Assembly (NCBI GenBank): GCA_030998015.1
Contig: JARWMV010000030.1
Span: 62,001-126,000 of the forward strand
DNA from: Ceratorhiza oryzae-sativae
Lineage: Eukaryota > Basidiomycota > Agaricomycetes > Cantharellales > Ceratobasidiaceae
Direction of reading: 5' to 3'
DNA: 64,000 nt
The first letter of the stretch is position 1. Each line of letters begins with the position of its first letter. Shown in pieces: positions 48,844 to 61,234 of the stretch. The notes under the pieces are model-generated. The model was not told where the DNA came from. It was given only the letters and a program-made list of their open reading frames with translations, and ran no database searches. Position numbers and translations under genes: made by a program.

Positions 48844-50144
48844 TGTTACGGGTCAGGGTACACTTGAATATCTAGAGCTTAAGCAAATGTAGATATGTTA
48901 GTATACACTAATCGTACTCAATACTTCTTAGACTAGAGTAAGAAGGCTCAAAATAGTTGCAATGCGATCAAGTAACACTCAAGGTAGTCTTAATCTTTCA
49001 CAGTGTAAACTGACTAATTTATAGGTATAAAGAGCAAGACTACTATGGTCAGGTTCCCTTAGATATCTTAAATGTAGTTCAGCCCTAGTCGCTTGGACTA
49101 ACTGATACTAATCTTAATACTAGGCTTAAGCGATAGCTTTTAGGATAGATGGTGGGCTGCCTAATGCGTGTACTTCCTCAGCTACAGGTACTTAGATTTC
49201 CTCTAATAGCTGGTACTTAATGTCACGCTCAATCAGGCAATATTGTATCCTTATATATTTCTGTATATAAGATACAATGTATCAGACAGTATATAACTAA
49301 TATGGTACTTTATTCCTCAGTACTAGTTATATAAGAAATCACACACAGACAAGAGAAATAGAAAGAGAAAAGAAACCAATAACCGGTCTGGGTTGAGTAG
49401 AGGGAGGTAGTCTGGAAGGGCCTCAGAGGAGGTCCTTTTATACCCTGAGGAGGGCATTCCAGAGCCAAATAGATACATGCATGCCAGTGCGATCATCAAA
49501 AGAGGGTACTGCTATACTTGGGGTACACCCTAGCCCAGTATAGGATAAAAGAGTAAAGACAGGGTGTGGATCGAAGGCATTGATGCATCTGAGACCTGCT
49601 ATTGGCTTGTAGATCATATTATCATAGTATATACATGTAATGAATGGAGGCTACATCTCAGTGAGTCATAAAGTGAGTCAGAGAAGCTTCTGGATCAATT
49701 TGGGAAGCTCTCCTGACTCACTGGAGTCATTAGATCTTGATTGATGGTCCAGTAAGATTCTAATGATCTTCGGGCCATTCCGGCGCGAGGATCCGGTGGA
49801 TCGCGACGATCTTCGGGCAGCAGATACCGCCGAAGATTGGCTATCGATAGAGCACAAGATCGCTTTGATAGCGTAAGCGGTTGCCGAGATATGAGCGGTG
49901 CGATGTTGTAATCAATATCTCCTGATAAGAGGAAATATCGCAACCTCTGTATCTCTCTGAGATCTTATCATAAAAACTTAATAAAATATGCGTTGGAGAG
50001 CGGGAATTTTGTACTATTTAATGAAACAGAAAATAGTACAATTCAGAGCGCATACAAATTCGAGTATTTCACAATTTAATTACAGAGGCATCGCTTGTTG
50101 GCAGAGCAGACTAAAATAATAGAAAATGTTAGTGATCCATAACA
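48844..50144 (+). repeat. 1.3 kb LTR-like element, copy D, with CAAGG duplication
   Basis: The ends are TGTTACGGGTCAGGG and GATCCATAACA (1301 bp). CAAGG occurs at 48839-48843 and 50145-50149. CpGs are retained, and the 82-codon minus frame is open at 49695-49943. With its duplication and few lesions it is among the younger copies. Confidence 0.92.
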
Positions 50145-50820
50145 CAAGGAGTGAGCTGTCATGTGATCCAGGTGCTTATAATGGCCACATGACCTCAGTG
50201 CTTATCATGGTTATCTAACTTGCTCCTGCAATTCTCTCCATTGTAACCTGGAGCAAGGAGCAAGTTATCACATGACCTCAGTGCATAAATCATGTGACCC
50301 TCAGACCTTGCATGGCTCTATAAGATTTGGAGCTGCAACAACCCTAAGAGTGACTTACTTAATACTTGTTTACACCACACATGACCCATAACCTACTGTG
50401 GACTGTGGAACTGTCTGACTCATACCTTGAGAGGGTAGAACTCATTGAAAGCAAGCCTGTATGCCCCACCTTGCTTTATCTTGTCAACCACAGGGACTGT
50501 CTGTACATACTACCTAGACACTATCAATATATACTGCAAATTACCACTGACAACATAGCCACTACTTAAGGAATCAACAGAAACAAGGAGACAGAGGGGT
50601 CTTGACAGTAAGCACTAAGATAAGCACCAAGGTCACACAATAACTTGCTCCTCACTCCTCATTACAAGGGAGAGATTTTAGAGGAGCAAGTTGGTAAGCA
50701 TCAAGATAAGCACTGAGGTCATGTGACCTTTTTTACCACTTGTTTGCCTTGGGAGGAAATGTTACTAATAGTAGATTGACTCCCTTGTTCCATTATGACT
50801 GCTGAGTAGGTCATGAAACT
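50145..50820. repeat. Unclassified repeat, partly inverted relative to 52600-52970
   Basis: Positions about 50270-50360 (ending aagatttggagctgcaacaa...gtgacttac) are the reverse complement, with differences, of 52608-52700. Positions 50620-50815 match 52740-52960 in direct orientation (the aagggagagatttaagaggag and gactgctgagtaggtcatga segments). An open frame at 50366-50569 has no recognised domain. Confidence 0.6.
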
Positions 50821-52245
50821 CTAATCATACTCAATACTTCTTAGACTAGAATAAGAAGGCTCAAAGTAGTTGCAATGCAATCAAGTAACACTCAAGGTAG
50901 TCTTAATCTTTCACAGTGTAAACTGACTAATTTATAGATATAAAGAGCAAGACTACTAAGGTCAGGTTCCCTTAGATATCTTAAATGTAGTTCAGCCTTA
51001 GTCACTTGGACTAACTGGTACTAATCTTAATTCTAGACTTAAGCAATAGCTTATTGGATAGATGGAGGGCTGCCTAATGCATGTACTTCCTCAGCTACAG
51101 GTATTTAGATTTCCTCTAATAGCTGGTACTTAATGTCACACTCAATCAGGCAATATTGTATCCTTATATATCTCTGTATATAAGATACAATGACTCAGAC
51201 AGTATATAACTAATATGTTACTTTATTCCTCAGTATTAGTTATATAAGAAGTTACACACAGACAACAGAAAGGAAGAGAAATGAAACCAATAATTGGTCT
51301 GGGTTGAGTAAGAGGAGGTGGTCTGGAAGGGCCTCAGAGGGGTCCTTTTATACCCTGGGGAGGTCACTCCAGAGCCAAATAGATGCATGCATGCCAGTGC
51401 AATCATTAAAAGAGTGTACTGCTATACCTGGGATACATCCTAGCCCAGTATAGGATAAATCAGTAAAGACAGGGTGTAGATGAAAGGAATTGATGCATCC
51501 AAGACCTCTCAAACAAACCCCAGAAATCTAGCCAGCATACACTAGCCCCACTTGTCCAACAACACTTCTGAGCACTCACCAGATCTTAATTAGCACTGGG
51601 TACCAGGACTACAAGCATCTAGTTAGCACTCAGAAGCATTGTTTGGACAGTGGGGCTTATCATGTGCTAGTTGATATTCAGGAATTGGCTGAGTCACTAT
51701 TGGCTTGTAGATCATATTATCATAGTATATGCATATAGCAAATGGGGGCTACATCTCAGCAAGTCATAAAGTGAGTCAGAGAAGCTTCTGGATCACTTTG
51801 GAAAGTTCTCTTGCCTCACTGGAGTCATTAGATCTTGATTGATGGCCCAGTAAGATCCTAATGATCTTCAGACCATTCTGGCATGAGGATCTGGTTGATC
51901 ACAACAATCTTCAGGCAGGAGATACTGCCAAAGATTAGCTATCAATGGAGCATAAGATTACTTTGATAGCATAAGTGGTTGCCAAGTTATGAGTGTTGCA
52001 ATCTTGTAATTGGCATTTCCTGATAGGAGGAAATATTGATCCCTCTATATCTCTCTGAGATCTTATTGTAGAATGTTAAGAAAATATATGTTGGAAAGCA
52101 GGGACCTTGTACTATTGAAGGAGATACAAAATAGTACAATTTGGAGTGCATACAAATTCAAGTATTTCACAATTTAATTATAGAGGCATTGATTGAGGTT
52201 GTCAGAATTGACTAAATTAATAGAAAATGCTAGTGACCCATAACA
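50821..52245 (+). repeat. 1.3 kb LTR-like element, copy E, truncated, CpG-depleted, carrying a MITE
   Basis: The copy begins within the element (CTAATCATACTCAATACTTC), lacking about the first 65 bases, and ends GACCCATAACA. It is the most divergent copy. CpGs are replaced by TG or CA throughout 51850-52000. A 186 bp MITE interrupts it at 51508. Confidence 0.85.
51508..51693. repeat. 186 bp MITE (copy 2) inside LTR E
   Basis: It interrupts the sequence that reads gacctgctattggcttg in copies A-D. Its sequence matches 22214-22400 read in reverse, with CpG sites replaced by TG or CA, and it has the same imperfect terminal inverted repeats and partly palindromic interior. Confidence 0.8.
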
Positions 52246-53050
52246 CCCACACTCTGGATGTTGCTATATATTTGTCTTCATTGTTTGTCCCTCCACCTCA
52301 GCAAAAACCTGTGGGGTTAATGTTGAGACCCCCCCATTACTATCCTTTGGTCTTCCTTAAGTAGTGGCTACATTGATTGTGTTGTCTATTTCTATCTATT
52401 GTGTGTCTCTATTCTACAGTGTACAGTCAAGGTCCCTGTGGTGGACAAGATAAAGCAAGCTGAGGTCCTCCAGCTTGCTTCCTATTTCTTATATACCCCA
52501 CAAGGTGTGAGTCAGACTTTTCTGCAGTCCACACTGTTTACAGGTCACATGAGTGGCTTGACCATGAGTAAACAGTGTTGAGGCCTCACATGATGGTCTA
52601 TAACCCTTATGTAAGTCACTCTTAGGGTTGTTGCAGCTCCAAATCTTATAGAGCTGTGCAAGGTCCCAGGGTCATGTGATTTAAGTGCTGAGGTCATATG
52701 ATAACTTGCTCCTTGCTCCTCATTACAAAGGAGAGATTTAAGGGGAGCAACTTGGTAAGCACCAAGATAAGCACCAAGGTCACATGATAATTTGCTCCTT
52801 GCTCCTCATTACAAGGGAGAGATTTAAGAGGAGTAACTTGGTAAGCACTGAGATAAGTGCTGAGGTCATGTGATCTTGTTTACCACCTGTTTGCCTTGGG
52901 AGGTAATGCTACTCATAGTAGATTGACTCCCTAGTTCTGTTATGACTGCTGAGTAGGTCATGACAGTTAATGGTGTGTGATTAGGTGTAATTATGGCTAA
53001 TGAAAAAAGGGGTGTAGTAATGGTGTCATTATGCTAAATTACACTGGCAT
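52246..53050. repeat. Unclassified repeats, including an LTR-like segment at 52576-52965
   Basis: The segment 52576-52965 begins TGTTGAGG and ends CATGACA and shares blocks with 50270-50815. The flanks aacag and gttaa do not form a duplication. Within it the motif gctcctcattacaa(a/g)ggagagattta occurs twice (about 52715 and 52803), a local tandem duplication. No gene. Confidence 0.5.
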
Positions 53051-53553
53051 TGTCATGGCCTAGACTGTGACCACAAATTTATCCTGATTTTATATGATTT
53101 ATTTGATCTCTATTTCTCTTCTGTTTTGGACAAGTCCTGTGCATTCAGATATATGCATAGAATCATTGACTGAGTCAGGTGACCTTGTTGTTGTTGACCA
53201 CTGTTGATGTATTCTGGAATATTCTGTTGACATGGCACCACTTTCTGACATTGTACAATTCTTTATTTCACATCTATGAATATATAAAGGAGAGTCTGAG
53301 AGCCTTAAGCCTCAGAACTCAACCTCCTGTTGAACATCCAGCTTTTACCTGTGCAGTCACCAAGCCAAGCAATCTCTGCCAGTCCTCTTTAGGACAAGCA
53401 AACTTCTAAGCCTTCTGCATGTTGTTGCAACCCCCTTCCTCACTGCATGTCCACCCCTAGACATGGTGGCCCTGACCCTTGGCATTATAGCCCTTGTGTC
53501 TGCCTTTGCCTCACAAGCATTAGGTGTTACTGTTCAGGTCATCAGCTCTGACA
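53051..53553 (+). repeat. Solo gypsy-type LTR (family 1, copy 4) with GGCAT duplication
   Basis: This 503 bp copy has TGTCATGG...CTCTGACA ends. GGCAT occurs at 53046-53050 and 53554-53558, which proves insertion and loss of the internal part by LTR-LTR recombination. It contains the same gaatatataaa and GCCTCAGAACTCAACCTCC blocks as the other family members. It is at the edge of gene island II, about 270 bases from the next gene's frame end. Confidence 0.93.
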
Positions 53554-53821
53554 GGCATAATTGGATAAATAATTACAGATCATTATTTGTCATGGCATGG
53601 TATTACACCATGACTACATGCCCCCATTTCACTACACCTCAGGTTTTTCCTGAGGACTTTCTGCCATGTGCAAATATGGCATAAATGCCCATGCATTCAT
53701 CACTACCATTCACATGATATTTATTCATGTTCATCCCTATGCCCCAATCTGTCTCACACCAACAGTTTACACTGCGCCCACTTTGTCAGGAATCTTCCCT
53801 TCATCCTATAAGAAACAGGAT

Positions 53822-55346
53822 TTATCCCAACCATTCAGAACTAACCAGACAGCAACTCACATTCATGGCTTCATTGTCTTGGGTTGCAGTCTTAACCAGT
53901 GTAACGTGATGCACACCATCCTTGGCCTCCACGATATATCGAGCGCCATCCCTCACTCCTAGGCGATATCGCTTATAGGCAAATAACAATCCGACCAATA
54001 TGACGACTAATCCGACAATGCCGCCGGCAACACCGCCTGCAATCTCTCCAACAGGGAAAGAGTTGCCAGACGTATATTCGTGTACGGAAGGACTAGATAC
54101 ACCCCAAACCACGCATAAGATGACTGGAGCGACAGGCACAGAAGCTGAAAACGGTACTCACCTCGGCAAGTACATGAAAAAATCTACATTTGCATACTGG
54201 CTTCGTTGACCGGCATGCGTGATGGTCAGAACATGCTTTCCATCGGAAAGGCCAGCCCTGCTCCAAGTCATGCGTTGCGAAACCTGTCAGCCCGAAGCGA
54301 GATCAGTCCTCATCGTGCGATTATAAATCGAAAAACTTGCCCAAGTTACTCCTGTCGACGTCTTGACAAGCTCTTTCTCACTTCCGTCGATGCTGATGAG
54401 CACATGGGAATTTTGTGGAAAGTCATCTGAGAAGTACCATACACCCGTCCCACGGAAAGTAAATTTTAGCGACGATCCGGGAACTTGGGAGGTGTGTTGG
54501 GTACGATTGAAGAAAAGAGGGGTAGGTCCGACGGTATTGGCGTCCTAGAGGCATGTCAGATGATTTGGTGATATGCAGACGGAAGCATGAGTACATATCG
54601 TTTCCATTCGTCCGAGTAAGTGATCGAAGCATCTCCATCATCAACAATCAATGCGTCAGAGGGCACGCTCCAAGCACCTCTGGGAAACCCATTTAGCGAC
54701 GCTATCAAGCACAAGCAAAGAAACGCTCACGGTCCCAGGTCTCGCGGAACAAAACTTGGATTATCATCTAAAAGGGTCACACTAGCCCCAGCGTGACATC
54801 AGCCTCGCATGAAAAACACCCACCAACGGAGACGCAGCCTACCCAAAATAGTCGAGCCCAACCACACCAGTGTTACGCACGTACCCAGGCTGGGTGCCAA
54901 ACACAATCTGGTGGTCCCCCGGTGCAAGCCCAGATGTTTCAAAAATGGTCTGCATATGCGATGTGACGCTCGAGTTGGGATTCAGCGCCGGTACTTGTTG
55001 ACCGTCGATCGCGAGCATGACGATCCCGCTGTCGGGAGCTTTGATTGCGTTATACGAAATCCCAGTTCCTGACGCAGTGTGTGTGAGATGAGCGAGCTAT
55101 GTGCTACGGGGGAGACGCACCTCGGAACGAGAACATTGCGTAGGAGCCTGTCGTGTGGGTCGAGGTGTATGTGCCTTTGTAGCACGAAGATACCGGATCT
55201 TGAAACCCCTCTTGGCTCCATCCTGGCCCGTATTGAATCCCATATCGATAAGTATCATTATAAGTTTGCCAGTCGTCAACCCAAATACAAGCCGCATAAG
55301 ATGCACACACAAGTGCAGTGTAGATAAGTTGGCGAGTCGAGACCAT
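53822..55346 (-). CDS. Single-pass membrane protein with VHH-tail motif (paralogue 2)
   Basis: The ATG at 55346 encodes the signal peptide MVSTRQLIYTALVCASYAAC, then IWVDDWQTYNDTYRYGIQYG. The first external domain carries GLAPGDHQIVFGTQPG and TGVVGLDYFG, the second PLFFNRTQ, VWYFSDDF and SIDGSE. The end of the second domain is HVLTITHAGQRSQYANVDFF. A glycine-rich TM helix (IAGGVAGGIVGLVVILVGLL) precedes KRYRLG and the tail GVHHVTLVKTATQD. A GTGAGT donor follows six codons after the motif, so a last short exon lies downstream, close to the solo LTR. The layout is the same as in the genes at 31528 and 56010, and it is next to the latter on the same strand (a tandem pair). Function unknown. Confidence 0.8.
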
Positions 55347-56009
55347 GCTGGCGGAAGGGAGGGAGGTAACGAGCGATTGCTTACCGCGGGCGAGGCTAAT
55401 GTTGCACCAGCCTGCCATTACGTATGTTTCGACTGGCGTGTGATATAATCGAATCAGAATCCATTTATGGATGGGTCCATTGATACCATGCCAGAAGCAA
55501 CCGCCAAGACGGGAGCAGGCTGATACGACGTAACCCAATTATGACGTTGGACTGATCGACTCGAACCGCCTTGGCATACCCAGCTACGTCAACTGATGTC
55601 ATTTACCACGCCAATATCTTTGCCTGTTAAATGCATTTTATTGGGGTGATTGCAGCTGGCACGTTCACAAGAGGCCAACCATTCAGCCTAGACGAGTATT
55701 GCAAAGCCTATTCATCACGCTACGATTAGTTTGATTCTATCTTTCAGCCCCTCCCTGAGTTCATCTATCTCCTCTCCCATCCACACTTGCACATGATGAC
55801 AGCGAGATATTTAATAATTATATTAGGTCGGGGTTCAGGACTATTGAAGTAATATGTCTACATGTTTCGGATATGTTACACCTTGGATCGAGTGTTGGGA
55901 AGATAATATATACGCATATATCTACTTTCAACGCATTTCTAGTGTTCGCTCAGCCTGACCATACCACTTGTTTGTAAAAACACACCTGGAACGATGCCTC
56001 CTCTTTAAC
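55347..56009. other. Spacer between the tandem paralogues
   Basis: No gene. It should contain the promoter of paralogue 2 and the last short exon of paralogue 3. Confidence 0.45.
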
Positions 56010-57678
56010 TTAAATAACAGCCTTGTCGCTGCCCACCTTTCCGTCCAGAAGGCATCTCAGCAACCGGATTCGAAGGATAAATACGATATAGCAACATACT
56101 AGAGTGATCTCAGAGTCCTGGGTATTCGTCTTGGTGAGCGTGACATGATGGACGCTAGTCGCGACAGTGTTGCCTTCCTTGAGGGTTCTACCCGTGCTTT
56201 CTGCGATATAGTGCTTGTAGATGAAAATAAATCCAGCCGAAAGGAGCGCAATCACGAGGAAGCCACCAGCGAGACTTCCCAGAGTGATGCTGATCGAGAC
56301 AAATCTGTGGGTGGAGGAGGACCCAGACGTGGATGCACTAGGTGAAAGATAGACCAAGCCTCAGCAATATGTCCAAAGACTGAGCAGGTAGCGTGAACCC
56401 TCTGGTGACGGTTCTCCATCCAAAAATGCAAAATGCAAGGACATTGAAAACCCACCTCGGCGAATACGCAAAAAAGTCCAGACTCGCAAATTGGCCTCGT
56501 TTCCCGACGTGCGTGATGGTTACAGTGTGTTCTCCATCTTTAAGATCCGTCCTACTCCAGAACATCCGTTGTGAGATCTATAGCCGGGACCGAAACTTCG
56601 ATCAGTTCCAAGAATAAATGCGTCAACCTCTCGGCTACGCACTGAAGTGACGCCGGTGGTGGTGCTGACGATATCACCTTTCTGTTCGTCGATACTAATC
56701 AATACTTTCGCATTGCCGCGAGAGTCATCCGAAAAGTACCAAATGCCTGTACCGCGGAATGAAAAACTGATCGAAGATCCCGTCACGTTGGAGCTGTGTT
56801 GGGTTCCGTTGTAAAAGAGTGGAGCAGGGCCTGATGAATCAATATCCTAGACCAAATTAACGGCGTCAAGGCTGAACGAGGCTACAATACGGAACACGCA
56901 TTTACATAAATCTGCCACGAACTGTCGGAATAGTGGATCGCAGAATCTGAGTCGTCGACAAGCGTTACATCAGCCGGCAAGCCTCGTATGCCACTGTGAA
57001 TACAAGTTTAGCCTACGCAATATGACGATTGCAGATACTCATGCTCACGGCCCGACGGAAAACGGAACGTATCCAACGTCGTCCTTTACAAGGTTCACAC
57101 TAATATCAGCCTGAGATCAGTTCCAGATTTGTGTGTGATAGAGGGCAAAGCATACCCGAAAAAGTCGAGACCGACTACACCGGTTTGACTTTCATTGGCA
57201 GGAGTGCCAATAACGATCTGGTGATCGCCCGGTGCGAGTCCAGATACCGCGAATAGTACCTGTCGATACTCCACTCTGGTCGTTTCGTTGTGTACAGCGG
57301 GGTACTGGTCGCCATCGATGGCCACTAGAACAGCTCCACTACCTGGAGTCCTGTCGGCATAGTAGGAAATCCCCGTTCCTACCCAATAATGACAGATAAT
57401 GAGGACATTCGGTGATTCTACGCTGATTATTATCGAGATGTTGACGTACCCACAAAGGAGAACATCAGACGAGACCCAGCGATTCTCGTCCACGTATATG
57501 TCCCCCAGTATTGTGGATTCATAGGATCTGGACTGTGCCACCGAATCCACCCGGAGCTGTACTGAATTCCATGACGATTCAAGTCGCTAAACACCTCAGA
57601 ATCGTCGACCCGAACCAAAGACGCCACTCGCCAGGCAAAGACCAGCGCTGAACAGACGAGCCTGAGCGGTGAGACCAT
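56010..57678 (-). CDS. Single-pass membrane protein with VHH-tail motif (paralogue 3)
   Basis: The ATG at 57678 encodes MVSPLRLVCSALVFAWRVAS, then LVRVDDSEVFSDLNRHGIQY. The first external domain continues GISYYADRTPGSGAVLVAID, GLAPGDHQIVIGT and TGVVGLDFFG. The second has PLFYNGTQ, IWYFSDDSRGN and VLISIDEQ and ends TVTITHVGKRGQFASLDFFA. A Ser-rich stalk leads to a TM helix (ITLGSLAGGFLVIALLSAGF), then IYKHYI and the tail SVHHVTLTKTNTQD. A GTATGT donor follows six codons after the motif, matching the intron position of both paralogues. The frame end at 56010 is therefore probably intronic read-through. Function unknown; receptor-like or adhesive roles are only inferred from the layout. Confidence 0.8.
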
Positions 57679-59023
57679 GCCGGAGAGGAGAGGCTGACGG
57701 GCCATAGGGATGTCTCCGAGGTACTTATGTGCAGCCTACATACGCCATCGTGTAATCACCCAGGGCTATCTTGGTTCTCTGTTCCATCACGGCGAGCCCA
57801 TCGTAGGCGTGGCGAACCAGTGTCAAGCCCGGGTCACGTGAGTAACTCTAACCTCTACCTAGGATCTAACGTCAGCCAAAAGAGACACTACGTCGCAAGT
57901 TTCCAGCGTTCTCTTCTTCGTCCCGGCAAATTAGACACAATAATATGGTGTCTGGGAGAGCAACTTATGCGCCTTGGCGTCGCCCATCAATTGCGTGGAT
58001 ACCTTCTCGAGGGCGCCGAACATTAGAAGCACCTTGGGCGGCAGGCTGCACGTCTAATATTGATATATCTCAAGGTGTTTGCCCCGGATCCTGACTCAAT
58101 TGTTGAACTTCGGTTACCACCGCCACATTTGCTGGTTCCAATAGCAACTTCTCGAGTGCATCCAACGGCACTATAGGAATCATATCCTGGTCGGTCTGAC
58201 CAAGATCGGAGTTGTTGTCAGCTTTTAGTTGGCTTCTGGCCAGGGATCGGGTCTAGCACTTTCGATCCTTTGAAGCTACTTCAGCCTCCCGTTGAGTTAT
58301 CCACTTGCGACATGTTTGTGAGGAAATTCGGACTCAAGCCTCGAAGTCTGGCTATATACCGTTCGGCCCCTGTGGTGATACGTTAGATGTGCATCGAGGT
58401 CACAACAGAATCAAACAAACGGAAGTCGCCGCAATAATGCCATGCTGGGGTCAGAACACAGCAATTATCAACCGATGGAAATCGTTGGAGTTTTGATATG
58501 GTGGTTTTTTAATCGGCCGCGTAGAGCAGAGGTTCGCCGGAAGAGGCACTATGAGCAAGTGATCGAATATATGCGGTGCAGCAGGCTAGCCTGGGACTAG
58601 AATACTCGATGGGCTATTCTGGATGGTCAACGTCCTCAAGTAGGTGGTAGTGAGAAACCCATTGCCTGATATGTATTTTTTAAACCATGAACTTAAAACG
58701 AGGCGAGTTTGCAAGTACAACGTCTTGGATATCTGGATCGAGGAGTGCGAGCTTGTTGGGGTGTGGCAAGAGGACTGCCCCGTTGTAGCACCGGTCTTCT
58801 CGGGGAAGGTGTCACCAAGTGACTCTAGGCGCATTGCGTATTTCGGTTCCTGGTATGAGCCGCTGCGGCACCCCAAATCTACTCCCGATAGTTCTTGGAT
58901 TTTATATCAAGAAACAGACAGGTCTTCTGAACTGGAGTGCCCGAATGAGACTTAAGCCCGGCGTAGCTTGCGTGAACGAGTCGGGCAGAAAACAATATTT
59001 AGAATCATTTCGCGTGTGATATA
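57679..59023. other. Intergenic region
   Basis: No gene I can support. An open frame at 58644-58955 (103 codons, +) has no recognised domain or neighbouring exons. Confidence 0.4.
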
Positions 59024-61134
59024 TTACATAAAAGTGATTCCTTCGCATACAACCTGAGCTTTCACCAAAACGCTCATCTCAGGGTCTTCGCCGCCCCCGA
59101 GGGCTTTAGAAATGCATACCCCTAACCCATAGGTCGAAAGAATTGTCGAAGGGGCGCCATTATCGAGCACTGACATGTTGAGAGCATCGAATTCTGCCCC
59201 ATTATCGAAGAATATAGTGTGTACATCGCCGTGGCGGAAAACTTCCGTCTTGATCTTGTTGTTAAGAGAGACCGCCTTGGTCGTTAATCTATCGAGTGAC
59301 TCCCGTATTTCACTTGGCAGCGCAGGAGGACCAATAGTATATGCAATCAGGTCGGCCAAGTGGGAGTAAATGTAATTGCCCAAAAGCTTCGCAAATTCGC
59401 TATGATTCGGATGAAGCTTGGCTAGCATGGTAAAAGTATCTGTGCGCCATTTCGCCGATAATATTTGAGGGTCTAATTTGAAGTAATGTTAGTGTGAGCA
59501 GGGATATCTTTATAACTGATACCCTGACCGCGTCGTCGAAGCTCTTGGTATATATTTGATAAATATGAATCTTGATTGTCCGCTGCCGGCACATCATCAT
59601 CTTGTCCAGGGAGGTTGCCCAGAGGATAAAAGGGAGAGAAGATACGCTCGTGAAAGATCTTGCAGATGATCGAACTTGTAGCAGGTCGAGAAACAGGTTC
59701 GCTGAGAGGGCACTCCCTGGCTTCAGCCCGAGGAGAGAAGGATGGGAGCTAGAGGCGAGTAGCGCGTTGTATAAACCAGGAAGGGCCTGCCAATTTTCTA
59801 TCTTTGTCGAATCTAGAACAAAACTAGATTCCGAAAGTAAGGCGTGAGCAATGTCGGACGAGTATTCATTGATTTGATTATTGAGCGAGCGGAAATCATG
59901 AGCAATCGATGAAACCTCGTGATTGTCGTGCATGTTGAGATGGCATAACAATGATCTGTGCATCTCGCTATCTTCGCCCATTGCCCGCTGCATTGCTGCA
60001 AGTGACTGCTCGCTCTCCACGCATCGTTTCTCCAGGGCGTTAATGACTGCTGACCGCCCCTCCATCTCATCTTGGATTTTCAACAGAAATATTTGATCTT
60101 CTTTCTGAAGCTCGGTGATAATTACTTTAGTACCAGCCTCCGCGATGAGCCTGACCCCAGTGGAGAGTGGAGGAATCATTTCCGCCTCTGTGATATTTGA
60201 AGGCAATAAAAGATCGTTCCAAAAATCATAATCAACGAAGCCAGCAAAGGAAGGAGAGTTGAGCAAGCAAGTGGTTTGATATATTTGCGTGCCCCCGTGG
60301 GTGCTGATAGGTGCTATGTAGAACCGCTCGATTCCAAGAACTTGGCAGCAACGAAATAAGAGTCGAACTTTCCGCTGCTCCAATAATGAAGGCACGTCGC
60401 CATAGGTCATGTTGTATGCGTAGATTGATAGAAATAACTTGTGCCTGGGTCGCGTTTTGAGTTGTGGGTTTTATGAGCCTGTATACAGGACGACTCACCC
60501 ATTCAAGCATTGCTGTGAGACATAGCTGTGTAGCCTTTTGGCCATAGAACTGGCCTCCAAACATCCGTCGCCTTGTGATTCTGAGAGTTGTGGAGGCTCT
60601 ACAAATATCGTTCGATAGCGGCCAACCGATACTGCCGATGTACAACGAATCCTATCTGAGCCTCCCGGATACATACCGCTATATTCCCTAATAACCTATC
60701 GCCTTGAGTTTTTAATATTTTCAATCGAAAAACTCTCGATGAGCGACGAGGTTACCTCATGAGTTTCGGCCCTTTTAGCTCCAAACACTCTACGTCACCT
60801 TTGTTAATAAAGGATAGCTTTGCGGCCGAGTAACTCACATGATGTGGGTCAAGGGCTGCATGAAATCGTACAGTTTGTTAAGCATCAGGAATGCGAGGAT
60901 TGTTGGAAGCAATGTGCGTCCTACATGATGTACGACTATGTTTGCGTTGAAATAAGTACCACGACGAGTCTCATCGCTTGGTGCCCAAGCCTTCACTACT
61001 GATCTTATCTCCACGTGGATCAATGGTGTGACGCCGGAGAAGGTTTGCCATTTGAGGACATAACTATAGGAGTGGGGCGTGAAGGCACTGAATAAAGCTT
61101 GCCACCTGATGATCGCGCAGCTCGGCAGCCTCAA
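59024..61134 (-). CDS. Protein of unknown function with a coiled-coil segment, multi-exon
   Basis: The best-supported part starts with exon 60645 (MYIGSIGWPLSN...TAMLEW). It is spliced in phase 0 over GTGAGT...ACAAG to LFLSIYAYNMTYGDVPSLLEQRKVRLLFRCC, and continues to about 59530 with a charged heptad-like segment (ELQKEDQIFLLKIQDEMEGR) typical of a coiled coil. A last exon (59428-59024) carries LHPNHSEFAKLLGNY, FFDNGAEFDALNMSVL and the stop at 59024. A possible upstream exon (61134-60840, with WAPSDETRRGTYFNANIVVHHVG) ends before GTGAGT and may supply the N-terminus. If so, the gene starts 100 bases from the divergent Hsp70-like start. I know no family function. Start and intron between 60840 and 60645 are uncertain. 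Confidence 0.55.
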
Positions 61135-61234
61135 AACACTGGTCGACTCAGGTCTACGAACCAGCGGTATCCAGCAACCTCAACGTACAGTATGAATAAG
61201 TGAATTATTTTGCTTCCATTTTTGTATATGATAG

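Noticed and set aside
58644..58955. 103-codon plus-strand frame in normal-CpG sequence
   Set aside because: No domain recognised, no splice-linked exons or signal peptide; probably chance.
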